Positions 1 to 5,856 are shown, counted from the first letter of the stretch. The stretch is 6,392 bases of DNA from Parvularcula sp. (GCA_003506635.1 DNZB01000015.1:1-6392), one strand, 5' to 3'. The notes: generated by a model not told the origin, from the letters alone. Numbers and translations: made by a program.

Positions 1-233
1 GGCGTCGAAATGCGCCCGTCGGGACGCACGGTGATTTTGGTCGACAGTTCCGGCGCGCGCCAGACGAAGACCTCAAGCGCGTCAAGCGGCCCGATCAGGT
101 AATCGGGCGAGGGCGCAGCGCTCGTCCCCGCACTTTGCGAGGAAGCGGCGAGCTGCTCCGAATTAAGGATGTCATGCGAGGCGCAGCTCACGGCGAAAAG
201 GGCGGCGAGCGCGGCGGCGAATTGGCGGATCAT
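1..233 (-). CDS. XrtA-type polysaccharide export lipoprotein (Wza/Poly_export family), N-terminal part
   Basis: Only the first 77 codons are present; the gene runs off the left edge. The product begins MIRQFAAALAALFAVSC, a short basic start, a hydrophobic stretch and a lipobox-like AVSC with Cys16 as the likely lipidated residue, which predicts an outer-membrane lipoprotein. From about residue 44 it reads DYLIGPLDALEVFVWRAPEL, followed closely by RPDGRIST. This is the start of the Poly_export (Wza-like) domain, and the VWRxPELS...RPDGRIS wording is typical of the exporter of exosortase A polysaccharide loci. The family forms the outer-membrane channel through which polymer leaves the cell, working with a Wzc-like co-polymerase (not in view). 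The ATG at 231-233 has a GAGGA-type ribosome binding site (242-247) about 8 bases upstream. A sigma-54-like promoter lies at 319-334. The family call is firm; the XrtA subtype is inferred from the motif wording and the neighbours. Confidence 0.88.
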   Translation of the reverse strand, partial: MIRQFAAALAALFAVSCASHDILNSEQLAASSQSAGTSAAPSPDYLIGPLDALEVFVWRAPELSTKITVRPDGRIST

Positions 234-278
234 AGGCGTCGTTCCTCGTCTTTCTCGGTGCGTCAGGAAGGGTCCCCG

Positions 279-294
279 GCGGCCCTTGGGCCGC
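279..294 (-). other. GC-rich inverted repeat in the exporter leader
   Basis: The sequence GCGGCCC-TT-GGGCCGC has perfect 7-base arms around two central bases, so it can fold as a 6-bp stem with a 4-base loop. It sits between the predicted sigma-54 start point (about 308) and the exporter ATG (233), so it would be in the 5' leader of that mRNA. No T-run follows it on either strand, so it is not a classical Rho-independent terminator. A role as mRNA structure or operator is only a possibility. Confidence 0.4.
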
Positions 295-318
295 GAATCG
301 CCGCCAGACTACCGGTTG

Positions 319-334
319 AGCAAGTTCTTTGCCA
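319..334 (-). promoter_or_regulatory. sigma-54 (RpoN) -24/-12 promoter of the exporter gene
   Basis: The minus strand reads TGGCAAAGAACTTGCT. Against the consensus TGGCACG-N4-TTGCW, every position matches except the sixth and seventh, and the GG to GC spacing is exactly 10 bases. It lies in the gap between the TPR gene stop (395) and the exporter start (233) and points toward the exporter. The start of transcription would fall near 308, leaving a leader of about 75 bases. A chance match of this quality in a 161-base gap is very unlikely. Expression would require an AAA+ sigma-54 activator such as PrsR. Confidence 0.75.
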
Positions 335-394
335 TGCGGCGGGGGAACTTTCGGGCGCCGGACCGCGCCGATTTCACCTTACAAATTGGCATTT

Positions 395-2293
395 TCAGGC
401 CCCTCCGGCCTCACCCGCCTCCGGCCCGGCGCGCCGCCGCGCGATCAGCGCGAACAGCGCCTCGGCGTCGTCGAGGCGGCCCTGGCGGATCATCACCTCC
501 CGATAGGCGCGCTGAAGATCGGCCGAGTCCGGATGATCGATGAGGGCGTCGCGATAGGTTTCGGCCGCCGCGGCGTCATCGCCGGCGGCTTCAAGGACGC
601 GCCCGAGCGTTTCGCCGGGGGCGAGCGCCGCCTTCGCCGCTGCGGTCATCGCCCAACGCGAGGGCTCCCCCGCAAGCGCGGCGGCGCGCGCATAATCGAG
701 CGCCGCGCCCTCGTCTGCGAAAAGCGCGGCGGGGTCGATCGCAGCGAAGGCCGTCGCTGCCGCGTCGATCTCGTCCAGCCGCAGAAGAAGGCGCGCGCGG
801 GCGATCCGCACGGGCGCGTGGCCGGCGTTCCGCGCGGCGAAGATTTCAAGATGGCCGAGCGCTTCCGCGGTCCGGCCTTGCCGCTCAAGGAGCGCCGCGC
901 GCAGCGCGACTGGCGCGTAAAAACCCGCCGCTGCGCGGCTGGCGTCGACGGCGAGCGCAGCGGCGTCTTCGTCGAGACCGAGCTGCGCGAACGTCTCAGC
1001 GGCGGCGGCGAGATCGACGGGCGAACGCCGGGCGCCGAGAAGCGCCGATGCCGCCGCGCGCGCCGATCTTTGATCGGCGGCGCCCGCGAGCGCCGCCAGC
1101 GCGCGATCCGCATCGGACGGTTCGGGAAGGCGCGCCGTCGCGGCGCCCGCACCGAGAAGCGCGGCGGCGGCCCCTTGGAATCGCCTTTCAGCCGAGAACC
1201 CGCGAGCCGCCCGAAGGGCGCCGTCGAAATCGCCGCGCGCTGCGGCGCGGCGCATCCGGCGAAACGCGGCGAGCGGCCTGTTCGAAATCTCAAGCGCGGC
1301 GAGATGCGCCTCGCCCGCCTTGTCTTCGCCCTGCTCGAAAGCAAGCGCGGCGGCGAGATCGCGCGCGACGAAATCCCCCGGCGCGGCGCGAAGATGCGCG
1401 GCGAGAACCGCTTCGGCCTGCGCCCGATCGCCCGCCATCCATTTTGCGAAAGCGGCGAGCGGCGCGTCGCGGTCGCCCGGCGTCCCAAGCTGCGCCCTGT
1501 CCGCAAGGCGCGCAGCCTCGCGGCCGTCGCCCGCGCGCAGCGCCAGCATCGCGGCAAGGCGCATGCCCTCGATATCTGGCGGCGTTTCGCCGCGTCGCGA
1601 CGCCATCTTCGCAAGGCTTTGCGCGCGCGCGCCGAGCGCCGCCGCCGCCGCCGTTTTGCCGGCGCGGATATCACGCTCGATCCTGAAAGGCTCGGTGCGG
1701 GCTTTCGTCGCCCCGGCTTCGGCGGCGCGTTTGAGGCTGGCGTCCGCCGTCGCGAAATCGGATTCGTCGAGCGCGGCGCGCGCCCGCAAGAGCCAGGCCT
1801 CGCGGGCGAGCGCCGCAGGCCCGCGCGTCGCCAGCGTCAGCGCGTCACGGTCAAGGCCGCCGCCCGCGCCGGCGCGGGCGCGCACCCTGATAAAGGCCGC
1901 ATACGGATTGTCAGCGAGGGCCGGCGCGGAAGCTTCAGCGGCGGCGTCCTTGTAGCGATAGAGCCGGAGCAGCGCCTCGGCGCGAAAGAGCGCGCGCGCC
2001 GCGGGATCGTTCGCGAAAAGACCGTCGGCTGCGACCGCCGTCAAAAGGTCGCCGGAAAGGCCGGCGGCGAGGAGCGCTTGCGCGTATTCCCGTTCAAGAT
2101 CGGGCCGGCGCGCATCGCGCCAGCGCGCGCCAAGCGCGCGCGCCGCCGCCGGACTGATATAGCCGCCCTCGACCGCCGGCGCCGCCTTGCGGGGGGCGCT
2201 GTTCAGCGCGGAGGCCAGGCCAAGACCGCCGACCGCAAGCAACGCCGCCGCAAGGAGACGAACCGGCGGTGAGATCCTGGCGCGCACGCGCAT
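395..2293 (-). CDS. Alanine-rich TPR protein of the polysaccharide locus (PrsT-like)
   Basis: A 632-residue protein. Residues about 11-30 form one hydrophobic segment (VRLLAAALLAVGGLGLASAL) after a basic N-terminus, so it is either a signal peptide or a membrane anchor with the rest in the periplasm. The remainder is helical-repeat sequence with TPR-like pairs, clearest at about 101-125, 163-220, 244-300, 303-335, 461-515 and 564-618 (for example AETYRDALIDHPDSADLQRA then GRLDDAEALF). By count about 30 percent of residues are alanine, and I see no cysteine. TPR proteins in polysaccharide systems act as scaffolds for synthesis or export machinery; PrsT is the one of XrtA loci. PrsT proteins are usually longer and lipidated, and this one lacks a lipobox, so PrsT-like is an inference from context. 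The ATG at 2291-2293 has a strong GGAGG (2302-2306) 8 bases upstream and a sigma-54-like box at 2330-2345. The gene lies 72 bases downstream of the sugar transferase. Confidence 0.8.
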   Translation of the reverse strand: MRVRARISPPVRLLAAALLAVGGLGLASALNSAPRKAAPAVEGGYISPAAARALGARWRDARRPDLEREYAQALLAAGLSGDLLTAVAADGLFANDPAARALFRAEALLRLYRYKDAAAEASAPALADNPYAAFIRVRARAGAGGGLDRDALTLATRGPAALAREAWLLRARAALDESDFATADASLKRAAEAGATKARTEPFRIERDIRAGKTAAAAALGARAQSLAKMASRRGETPPDIEGMRLAAMLALRAGDGREAARLADRAQLGTPGDRDAPLAAFAKWMAGDRAQAEAVLAAHLRAAPGDFVARDLAAALAFEQGEDKAGEAHLAALEISNRPLAAFRRMRRAAARGDFDGALRAARGFSAERRFQGAAAALLGAGAATARLPEPSDADRALAALAGAADQRSARAAASALLGARRSPVDLAAAAETFAQLGLDEDAAALAVDASRAAAGFYAPVALRAALLERQGRTAEALGHLEIFAARNAGHAPVRIARARLLLRLDEIDAAATAFAAIDPAALFADEGAALDYARAAALAGEPSRWAMTAAAKAALAPGETLGRVLEAAGDDAAAAETYRDALIDHPDSADLQRAYREVMIRQGRLDDAEALFALIARRRAGPEAGEAGGA

Positions 2294-2301
2294 GGTAAAG
2301 C

Positions 2302-2306
2302 CCTCC
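2302..2306 (-). promoter_or_regulatory. Ribosome binding site of the TPR gene
   Basis: GGAGG on the minus strand, 8 bases before the ATG at 2291-2293. It is the clearest Shine-Dalgarno sequence placed at a normal distance from a start codon in this window, and it fixes that start. Confidence 0.8.
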
Positions 2307-2329
2307 GGACTGGCCCTTTCGGCGGGACC

Positions 2330-2345
2330 TGCAAAAGGCTCGCCG
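2330..2345 (-). promoter_or_regulatory. sigma-54 (RpoN) -24/-12 promoter-like box of the TPR gene
   Basis: The minus strand reads CGGCGAGCCTTTTGCA. Against TGGCACG-N4-TTGCW the GG, the following C, the G at position 7 and the whole TTGCA match, with exact GG-N10-GC spacing; positions 1, 5 and 6 differ. It lies inside the 72-base gap between the sugar transferase stop and the TPR start. Predicted transcription start is near 2319, about 26 bases before the ATG, leaving room for the GGAGG ribosome binding site. The TPR gene could therefore be transcribed both from here and by readthrough from the sugar transferase. Confidence 0.6.
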
Positions 2346-2365
2346 GTCCGGTCAGCGCCGCGCCG

Positions 2366-3163
2366 TCAGCGGCTGCCGATGCCGAGCACGGCGACCCTGA
2401 CTGTCATCAGAACGATCAGAAGGTCGAGCAGCAGCGAGAAATGCTTGACGTAAAAAAGGTCGTAGCAAAGCTTTTCGCGCGCCCCCTCGACCGAGGCCGT
2501 GTATTCGTGGCGCACCTGCGCCCAGCCGGTGATGCCCGGCTTGACGATGTGGCGGTCGTGGTAGTGCGGGATATCCTTTTCGAGCGTCGTCACGAACTCC
2601 GGCCGCTCCGGCCGCGGGCCGACGAAGCTCATCTCGCCGCGCAGGATGTTGAACGCCTGCGGGATCTCATCGATCCGTGTGCGGCGGATAAAGCGGCCGA
2701 CGCGGGTGATGCGGTCGTCATCGGCGCGCGCCCATTGCGCGCCGTTCTTTTCGGCGTCGGCGCGCATCGAGCGGAATTTGAAGATGTCGAACTGCTTGCC
2801 GTCCTTGCCGACGCGGCGCTGGCGGTAGAGCGCCGGGCCCGGGCTGTCGAGGCGGATGGCGATCGCCGTCAGGATGAGAAGCCAGGAAAAGGCCGTGATG
2901 AGCGCCAGCGCCGCGACAATGTCAAAGGCGCGCTTTGTGGCGCTTGCAAGTCCGGGCGTGCGCAGCGACCTTGCTCGCTTAAGATCGCGATCGGAAAAAT
3001 TCGCGGGCTCAACGCGGCCAAAGCGCGGCGTGTTCGGTTTGAGGTCCGGAGCCGCAGACGCGACCAGCAGGTTTCGCCCGATGCGCCGCAGGAAAGGCGG
3101 CGCAATCACGAGGCTTACGCCAGCCGCGCAACCGATTGCGGCTGCAAACGCAACAGCGTTCAT
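2366..3163 (-). CDS. EpsB-like sugar transferase (polyprenyl-phosphate hexose-1-phosphate transferase), short form
   Basis: A 265-residue bacterial sugar transferase (PF02397 type). This family moves a sugar 1-phosphate from a nucleotide sugar to undecaprenyl phosphate at the inner membrane, the first step of repeat-unit assembly. Residues about 3-22 are a hydrophobic segment (MNAVAFAAAIGCAAGVSLVI), followed by a polar stretch of about 50 residues. The catalytic core begins at about 77 (KRAFDIVAALAL) with the reentrant membrane helix at about 79-104. It continues with KFRSMR (129-134), the catalytic Asp-Glu pair in TRIDEIPQ (D165, E166), SFVGPRPERP (179-188) and TGWAQV (212-217). The ending (TASVEGAREKLCYDLFYVKH, then a hydrophobic LLLDLLIVLMTVRV) resembles the EpsB/XrtA-associated type. 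Those proteins usually carry about 200 further N-terminal residues with several membrane helices and a CoA-binding-like domain, which are missing here. The ATG at 3161-3163 is preferred over a GTG at 3227-3229; GGGGAG lies 11 bases upstream. First gene of the leftward group. Confidence 0.9.
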   Translation of the reverse strand: MNAVAFAAAIGCAAGVSLVIAPPFLRRIGRNLLVASAAPDLKPNTPRFGRVEPANFSDRDLKRARSLRTPGLASATKRAFDIVAALALITAFSWLLILTAIAIRLDSPGPALYRQRRVGKDGKQFDIFKFRSMRADAEKNGAQWARADDDRITRVGRFIRRTRIDEIPQAFNILRGEMSFVGPRPERPEFVTTLEKDIPHYHDRHIVKPGITGWAQVRHEYTASVEGAREKLCYDLFYVKHFSLLLDLLIVLMTVRVAVLGIGSR

Positions 3164-3213
3164 GGCCTGAAAAACTCCCCCAAACACCCAGCCAACTTTC
3201 TCGTCGTCCCATT

Positions 3214-3224
3214 TTGCGCTGCAA
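3214..3224. repeat. Palindromic motif copy 1 (TTGCGCTGCAA)
   Basis: Matches the better copy at 3332-3342 in 9 of 11 positions. It lies between the sugar transferase ATG and its predicted sigma-54 promoter, so it would be in the leader. Confidence 0.35.
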
Positions 3225-3268
3225 CGCACGCACCCTTGTGTCAGTGCGAGACGCCGCGGCGCAAAGGC

Positions 3269-3284
3269 TGCGAAAAAGATGCCT
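3269..3284 (-). promoter_or_regulatory. Possible sigma-54 (RpoN) box of the sugar transferase gene
   Basis: The minus strand reads AGGCATCTTTTTCGCA. GG, CA, one T of the -12 TT pair and GCA match TGGCACG-N4-TTGCW with exact GG-N10-GC spacing; positions 1, 6, 7 and 13 differ. The predicted start is near 3258, about 95 bases before the ATG at 3163. It is weaker than the two other boxes, and its credibility comes partly from being the third such element placed before a gene of the same strand. Confidence 0.42.
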
Positions 3285-3331
3285 TACGAGTTCTTAACGC
3301 GGGAGGAATGTGGCCGAAAAGAGGCGCACCG

Positions 3332-3342
3332 TTGCAATGCAA
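3332..3342. repeat. Palindromic motif copy 2 (TTGCA-A-TGCAA), candidate operator
   Basis: A perfect interrupted palindrome with 5-base arms around one central base. It lies roughly 75-85 bases upstream of the predicted sigma-54 start point of the sugar transferase, a usual distance for an enhancer-type activator site. The protein that might bind it is unknown. Confidence 0.45.
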
Positions 3343-3520
3343 AAAAAATTCGAGAAGTCAGTCGATATGGGCTTCAAAACAGCCAGGCGGCGGCCCGGAG
3401 CGCAATCAGCCAAAGGCCCGCCGACGCCGCAATCCAGATCGACCAGCAGACCGCCAATGGAAAGGCGTGCGCAGCCGGGGCTCGCTCAAAATTCTCTTCA
3501 AAAACGTCCGACGACACGCG

Positions 3521-3531
3521 GTGCAATGCAA
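3521..3531. repeat. Palindromic motif copy 3 (GTGCAATGCAA)
   Basis: Identical to copy 2 in 10 of 11 positions (TGCAATGCAAA is shared) and 189 bases away from it. It lies about 145 bases before the glycosyltransferase-deacetylase start. Confidence 0.4.
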
Positions 3532-3602
3532 ACACCCCTAGCATTCCGCTGAACTGACACGCAGCCTCGTCAATAATCCGTAAAGCGCCAATGACAAATT
3601 CG

Positions 3603-3647
3603 AAGGAAATTCAGGCTAAACTGGCTCGCCGACGGGCAAATTTCCTT
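3603..3647 (+). repeat. 9-bp inverted repeat upstream of the glycosyltransferase-deacetylase
   Basis: AAGGAAATT (3603-3611) and its exact reverse complement AATTTCCTT (3639-3647) enclose 27 bases, ending 29 bases before the ATG at 3677. It could be an operator or, if transcribed, a leader hairpin. No T-run follows, so it does not look like a terminator. Confidence 0.4.
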
Positions 3648-3676
3648 TCGCGGTGCGCCGGCCCCTTGTTCCGCAC

Positions 3677-5839
3677 ATGAAAATACTAACCGTTTCAACA
3701 CTTTATCCGAACGCCGCGCAGCCCTCACACGGCGTTTTCGTCGAGAACCGGATCGATTTTTTCCGGCGCCGGACCAAGGCTGACGTAAAAGTGATCGCGC
3801 CTGTCCCGTGGTTTCCCTTCAGCGCTCCGGCCTTTGGCCGTTACGCCCGGTTCGCCGCAGCGCCGGGGCGTGAAACCAGGCGCGGGATTGAGGTGCGCCA
3901 CCCCCGCTATGCGATCCCGCCGAAGATCGGGATGACCTACGCCGCGCGCGCGCTCGCCCGCGTTATCGAGGCGGAGGCGCGCGCGCTGATCGCTGAAGGA
4001 TGGGACTTCGACCTTATCGACGCCCATTACCTTTACCCCGACGGCGTCGCGGCGGGCGCCGCCGCGCGCCGCCTCGGCAAGCCCTTCGTCATGACCGCGC
4101 GCGGCAGCGACGTGACAGAGCTTGCCCTCTTCCCCCGTCAGCGCGCGATGATTCTCGGCGCCGTCATCCGTGCAGACGGCGTGATCGCGGTCGCCGAGGC
4201 TTTGAAGAACGACCTCGTCAGGCTCGGCGCCCCGGCGGAAAAGATCCGGGTGCTGAGGAACGGCGTCGATCTTTCGATGTTCCGCCCGGCCGACCGCGAC
4301 GCGGCGCGCGCCGCGCTCGGCGTCAGCGGAACCGTTCTCGCGTCGGTAGGCAGCCTCATCCCGCGCAAAGGGCACGACATCGCCGTCGGCGCGCTGGCGC
4401 AATTGCCGGAAGCGACGCTCATCATCGCCGGCGAAGGGCCGGCGCTCGGCGCCCTGAAGGCGCAGGCGGAAAATCTCGGCGTCGCCGCGCGCGTCCGCTT
4501 CACCGGGCAGCTGCGCCACGAGGCGTTGATCGACGTTTACAACGCCGCCGACGCGCTCATTCTCGCTTCGACGCGCGAAGGCTGGCCTAACGTATTGCTG
4601 GAAGCGATGGCGTGCGGGACGCCCGCGGTCGCGGCTGACGCCGGCGGCGCCCGCGAAGTGATCCGCGAGAGCGCCGCCGGCCGCGTACTTTCCGCACGCA
4701 CGCCGGATGCCGCCGCCGCCGCGCTGCGCGACGTTCTGGCGTCAACCGACCGCAGCGCGACCAGGGCCTATGCCGAGCGTCATTCCTGGGACGAGACGTC
4801 CGACTCCCAACAGGCGCTTTTCAAGGAGGTGATCGACAAACACGCCCGGCGCCGAAGCGCCGTGATGCGCCGCGCCGCAACGGCGCCGCGCGAAAGGCCG
4901 GCGCTGATTTTCACGGTCGACGCCGAGGAAGAGTTTGACTGGTCGGAATTCACGCCCGACACGCACAAGGCCGGCGACCCTGAGGGGCTTTCGCGGCTGA
5001 CGGCGGTCTGTTCCGCGCACGGCGTCAAACCGCTCCATTTCATCACCTGGCCGCTCCTCCGCGACGCCGCGTTCGCTGCCTGGTTTCGCGGCGAGGCCGA
5101 ACAGGGGCGCGCCGATCTCGGCCTTCATCTTCATCAATGGGCGACGCCGCCGCGCAGCGGCCACGCGAGCGAATTTTATTCCTGGCAGATGAATCTCCCG
5201 CGCGCCGTTCACGCCGAAAAACTGAATGCGCTCGCCGCGGCGTTCGCGGCGGCGTTCGGCCGTCGCGCGATCGCGCACCGCGCAGGGCGGTACGGCGTCG
5301 CGCCGGAATGCTATGAAGACCTTGCGCGCGCCGGGGTCCGCTTCGACTTCAGTCCTTGTCCGTCCTTCGACTTCTCGGCGCGCGGCGGCCCTGATTTTTC
5401 GTCGACCGCAAATGATCCGTTCACGGTCGATACGGACGCCGGGACCGTATTCGTGACGCCCGTCTGCGGCGCGCGCGCTCTTCGCGGCGGACGGACGTTC
5501 CTGCCGCAGCGGGGAGAAGCGGGGATTGGCCCCATGCGGCCCCCGCGGCGCCTGCCGCGCGCGTTGACGGCGCCTTTCCGCCTCAGCTGCGAAGGGGCGC
5601 GCTTTGAGGAGCTGACCGCGCTCACGCACCACCTCGCGCGTGAAGGAACGCCGGTCCTCACCTTCAGCCTGCACTCAACGACGCTGACGCCCGCCGCGAA
5701 CGCATATGCGCCGGACAAGGCGTCCGTCGACGCGCATCTCGACATGATCGCGCGCTATCTCGATTTCTTTACAGGAAGTTTCGGCGGCGCGGCGATCGAT
5801 CTCGACGGCCTTGGCGCGCTGTATCGGGAGGGGCGTTAA
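3677..5839 (+). CDS. Fused GT4 glycosyltransferase and NodB-like polysaccharide deacetylase
   Basis: A 720-residue protein. Residues 1-390 form a GT-B fold GT4 glycosyltransferase: N-terminal MKILTVSTLYPN...HGVFVENR, acceptor-side DLIDAHYLYPDG (112-123), phosphate-binding GSLIPRKG (225-232) and the EX7E motif E301-GWPNVLL-E309. A basic linker (391-408) leads to a deacetylase domain: FTVDAEEEFDW with D415 and E417/E418 as likely catalytic or metal acids, LGLHLHQW with H484 and H486, HRAGRYG (534-540) and LTFSLHS with H666. The HxH spacing differs from the H-x3/4-H of classical NodB enzymes but fits WalW-like polysaccharide deacetylases. There is no signal peptide, so both activities should face the cytoplasm and act on lipid-linked or nucleotide-sugar intermediates. 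The ATG at 3677 is chosen because the family N-terminus begins there; a GTG at 3653 is in frame, and neither has a clear ribosome binding site. A merge of two genes by a sequencing frameshift cannot be fully excluded. Confidence 0.88.
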   Translation: MKILTVSTLYPNAAQPSHGVFVENRIDFFRRRTKADVKVIAPVPWFPFSAPAFGRYARFAAAPGRETRRGIEVRHPRYAIPPKIGMTYAARALARVIEAEARALIAEGWDFDLIDAHYLYPDGVAAGAAARRLGKPFVMTARGSDVTELALFPRQRAMILGAVIRADGVIAVAEALKNDLVRLGAPAEKIRVLRNGVDLSMFRPADRDAARAALGVSGTVLASVGSLIPRKGHDIAVGALAQLPEATLIIAGEGPALGALKAQAENLGVAARVRFTGQLRHEALIDVYNAADALILASTREGWPNVLLEAMACGTPAVAADAGGAREVIRESAAGRVLSARTPDAAAAALRDVLASTDRSATRAYAERHSWDETSDSQQALFKEVIDKHARRRSAVMRRAATAPRERPALIFTVDAEEEFDWSEFTPDTHKAGDPEGLSRLTAVCSAHGVKPLHFITWPLLRDAAFAAWFRGEAEQGRADLGLHLHQWATPPRSGHASEFYSWQMNLPRAVHAEKLNALAAAFAAAFGRRAIAHRAGRYGVAPECYEDLARAGVRFDFSPCPSFDFSARGGPDFSSTANDPFTVDTDAGTVFVTPVCGARALRGGRTFLPQRGEAGIGPMRPPRRLPRALTAPFRLSCEGARFEELTALTHHLAREGTPVLTFSLHSTTLTPAANAYAPDKASVDAHLDMIARYLDFFTGSFGGAAIDLDGLGALYREGR
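4823..4834 (+). promoter_or_regulatory. Internal Shine-Dalgarno-like 12-mer at the domain junction
   Basis: AAGGAGGTGATC matches 12 consecutive bases of the complement of the 16S rRNA 3' end. It is read in frame as Lys-Glu-Val-Ile at residues 383-386, where the glycosyltransferase domain ends. The next in-frame starts, GTG 4862 and ATG 4865, are 27 or more bases further on, beyond normal spacing, but a hairpin lies between (CGGCGC-CGAA-GCGCCG, 4847-4862). It may slow ribosomes at the domain boundary, permit internal initiation of a free deacetylase, or be coincidental. Confidence 0.4.
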
Positions 5840-5841
5840 CC

Positions 5842-5856
5842 TTAACTCCTTCTTAA
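5842..5856 (+). promoter_or_regulatory. CtrA-type box (TTAA-N7-TTAA) before fliO-fliP
   Basis: TTAACTCCTTCTTAA is an exact TTAA-N7-TTAA site, the alphaproteobacterial CtrA recognition pattern, with a third TTAA just upstream at 5836-5839 that includes the stop of the preceding gene. It lies about 50 bases before the fliO ATG, and a T-rich stretch (5869-5876) sits where a -10 region could be. In Caulobacter, CtrA drives early (class II) flagellar genes, so position and target agree. Binding here is inferred. Confidence 0.65.

Larger units (their letters stand above)
3164..3676. other. Divergent intergenic region between sugar transferase and glycosyltransferase-deacetylase
   Basis: A 513-base stretch, visibly richer in A and T than its neighbours, from which transcription leaves in both directions. 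It holds a sigma-54-like box for the leftward gene (3269-3284), three copies of a TTGCR-N-TGCAA palindrome (3214, 3332, 3521) and a 9-bp inverted repeat before the rightward gene (3603-3647). An 80-codon open frame from GTG 3310 to 3552 has a GGAGG three bases upstream, but its product is low-complexity and K/R/P/Q-rich, with AGA and AGG codons unlike the neighbours, so I do not call it a gene. No convincing -35/-10 promoter was found for the rightward gene. Confidence 0.7.

Noticed and set aside
329..2272. A long plus-strand open frame of about 647 codons antisense to the TPR gene
   Set aside because: The product is Arg/Gly/Ala-rich with no recognisable domain; such mirror frames are common opposite GC-rich genes, and the minus-strand frame has the signal segment, TPR units, ribosome binding site and promoter.
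3283..3297. A CtrA-like site around TTAAG-N6-TAAG upstream of the sugar transferase
   Set aside because: Only one TTAA half is intact; the second half is degenerate.
3458..3473. TGGAAAGGCGTGCGCA as a plus-strand sigma-54 site for the fused gene
   Set aside because: GG-N10-GC is present but the TT of the -12 element is missing and the site is about 200 bases from the start; expected by chance in GC-rich DNA.
2441..3541. A plus-strand open frame antisense to the sugar transferase and running into the intergenic region
   Set aside because: The minus strand encodes an unmistakable sugar transferase with catalytic motifs; the plus-strand product is low-complexity and has no family features.
3310..3552. 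Possible 80-residue gene from GTG 3310 with GGAGG three bases upstream
   Set aside because: K/R/P/Q-rich low-complexity product, AGA/AGG codons and less GC-biased third positions than the neighbours; the ribosome binding site spacing is short. It overlaps several regulatory motifs.
3591..3622. ATGACA and TAAACT as a -35/-10 promoter for the fused gene
   Set aside because: The spacing is 20 bases, too long, and both hexamers are imperfect.
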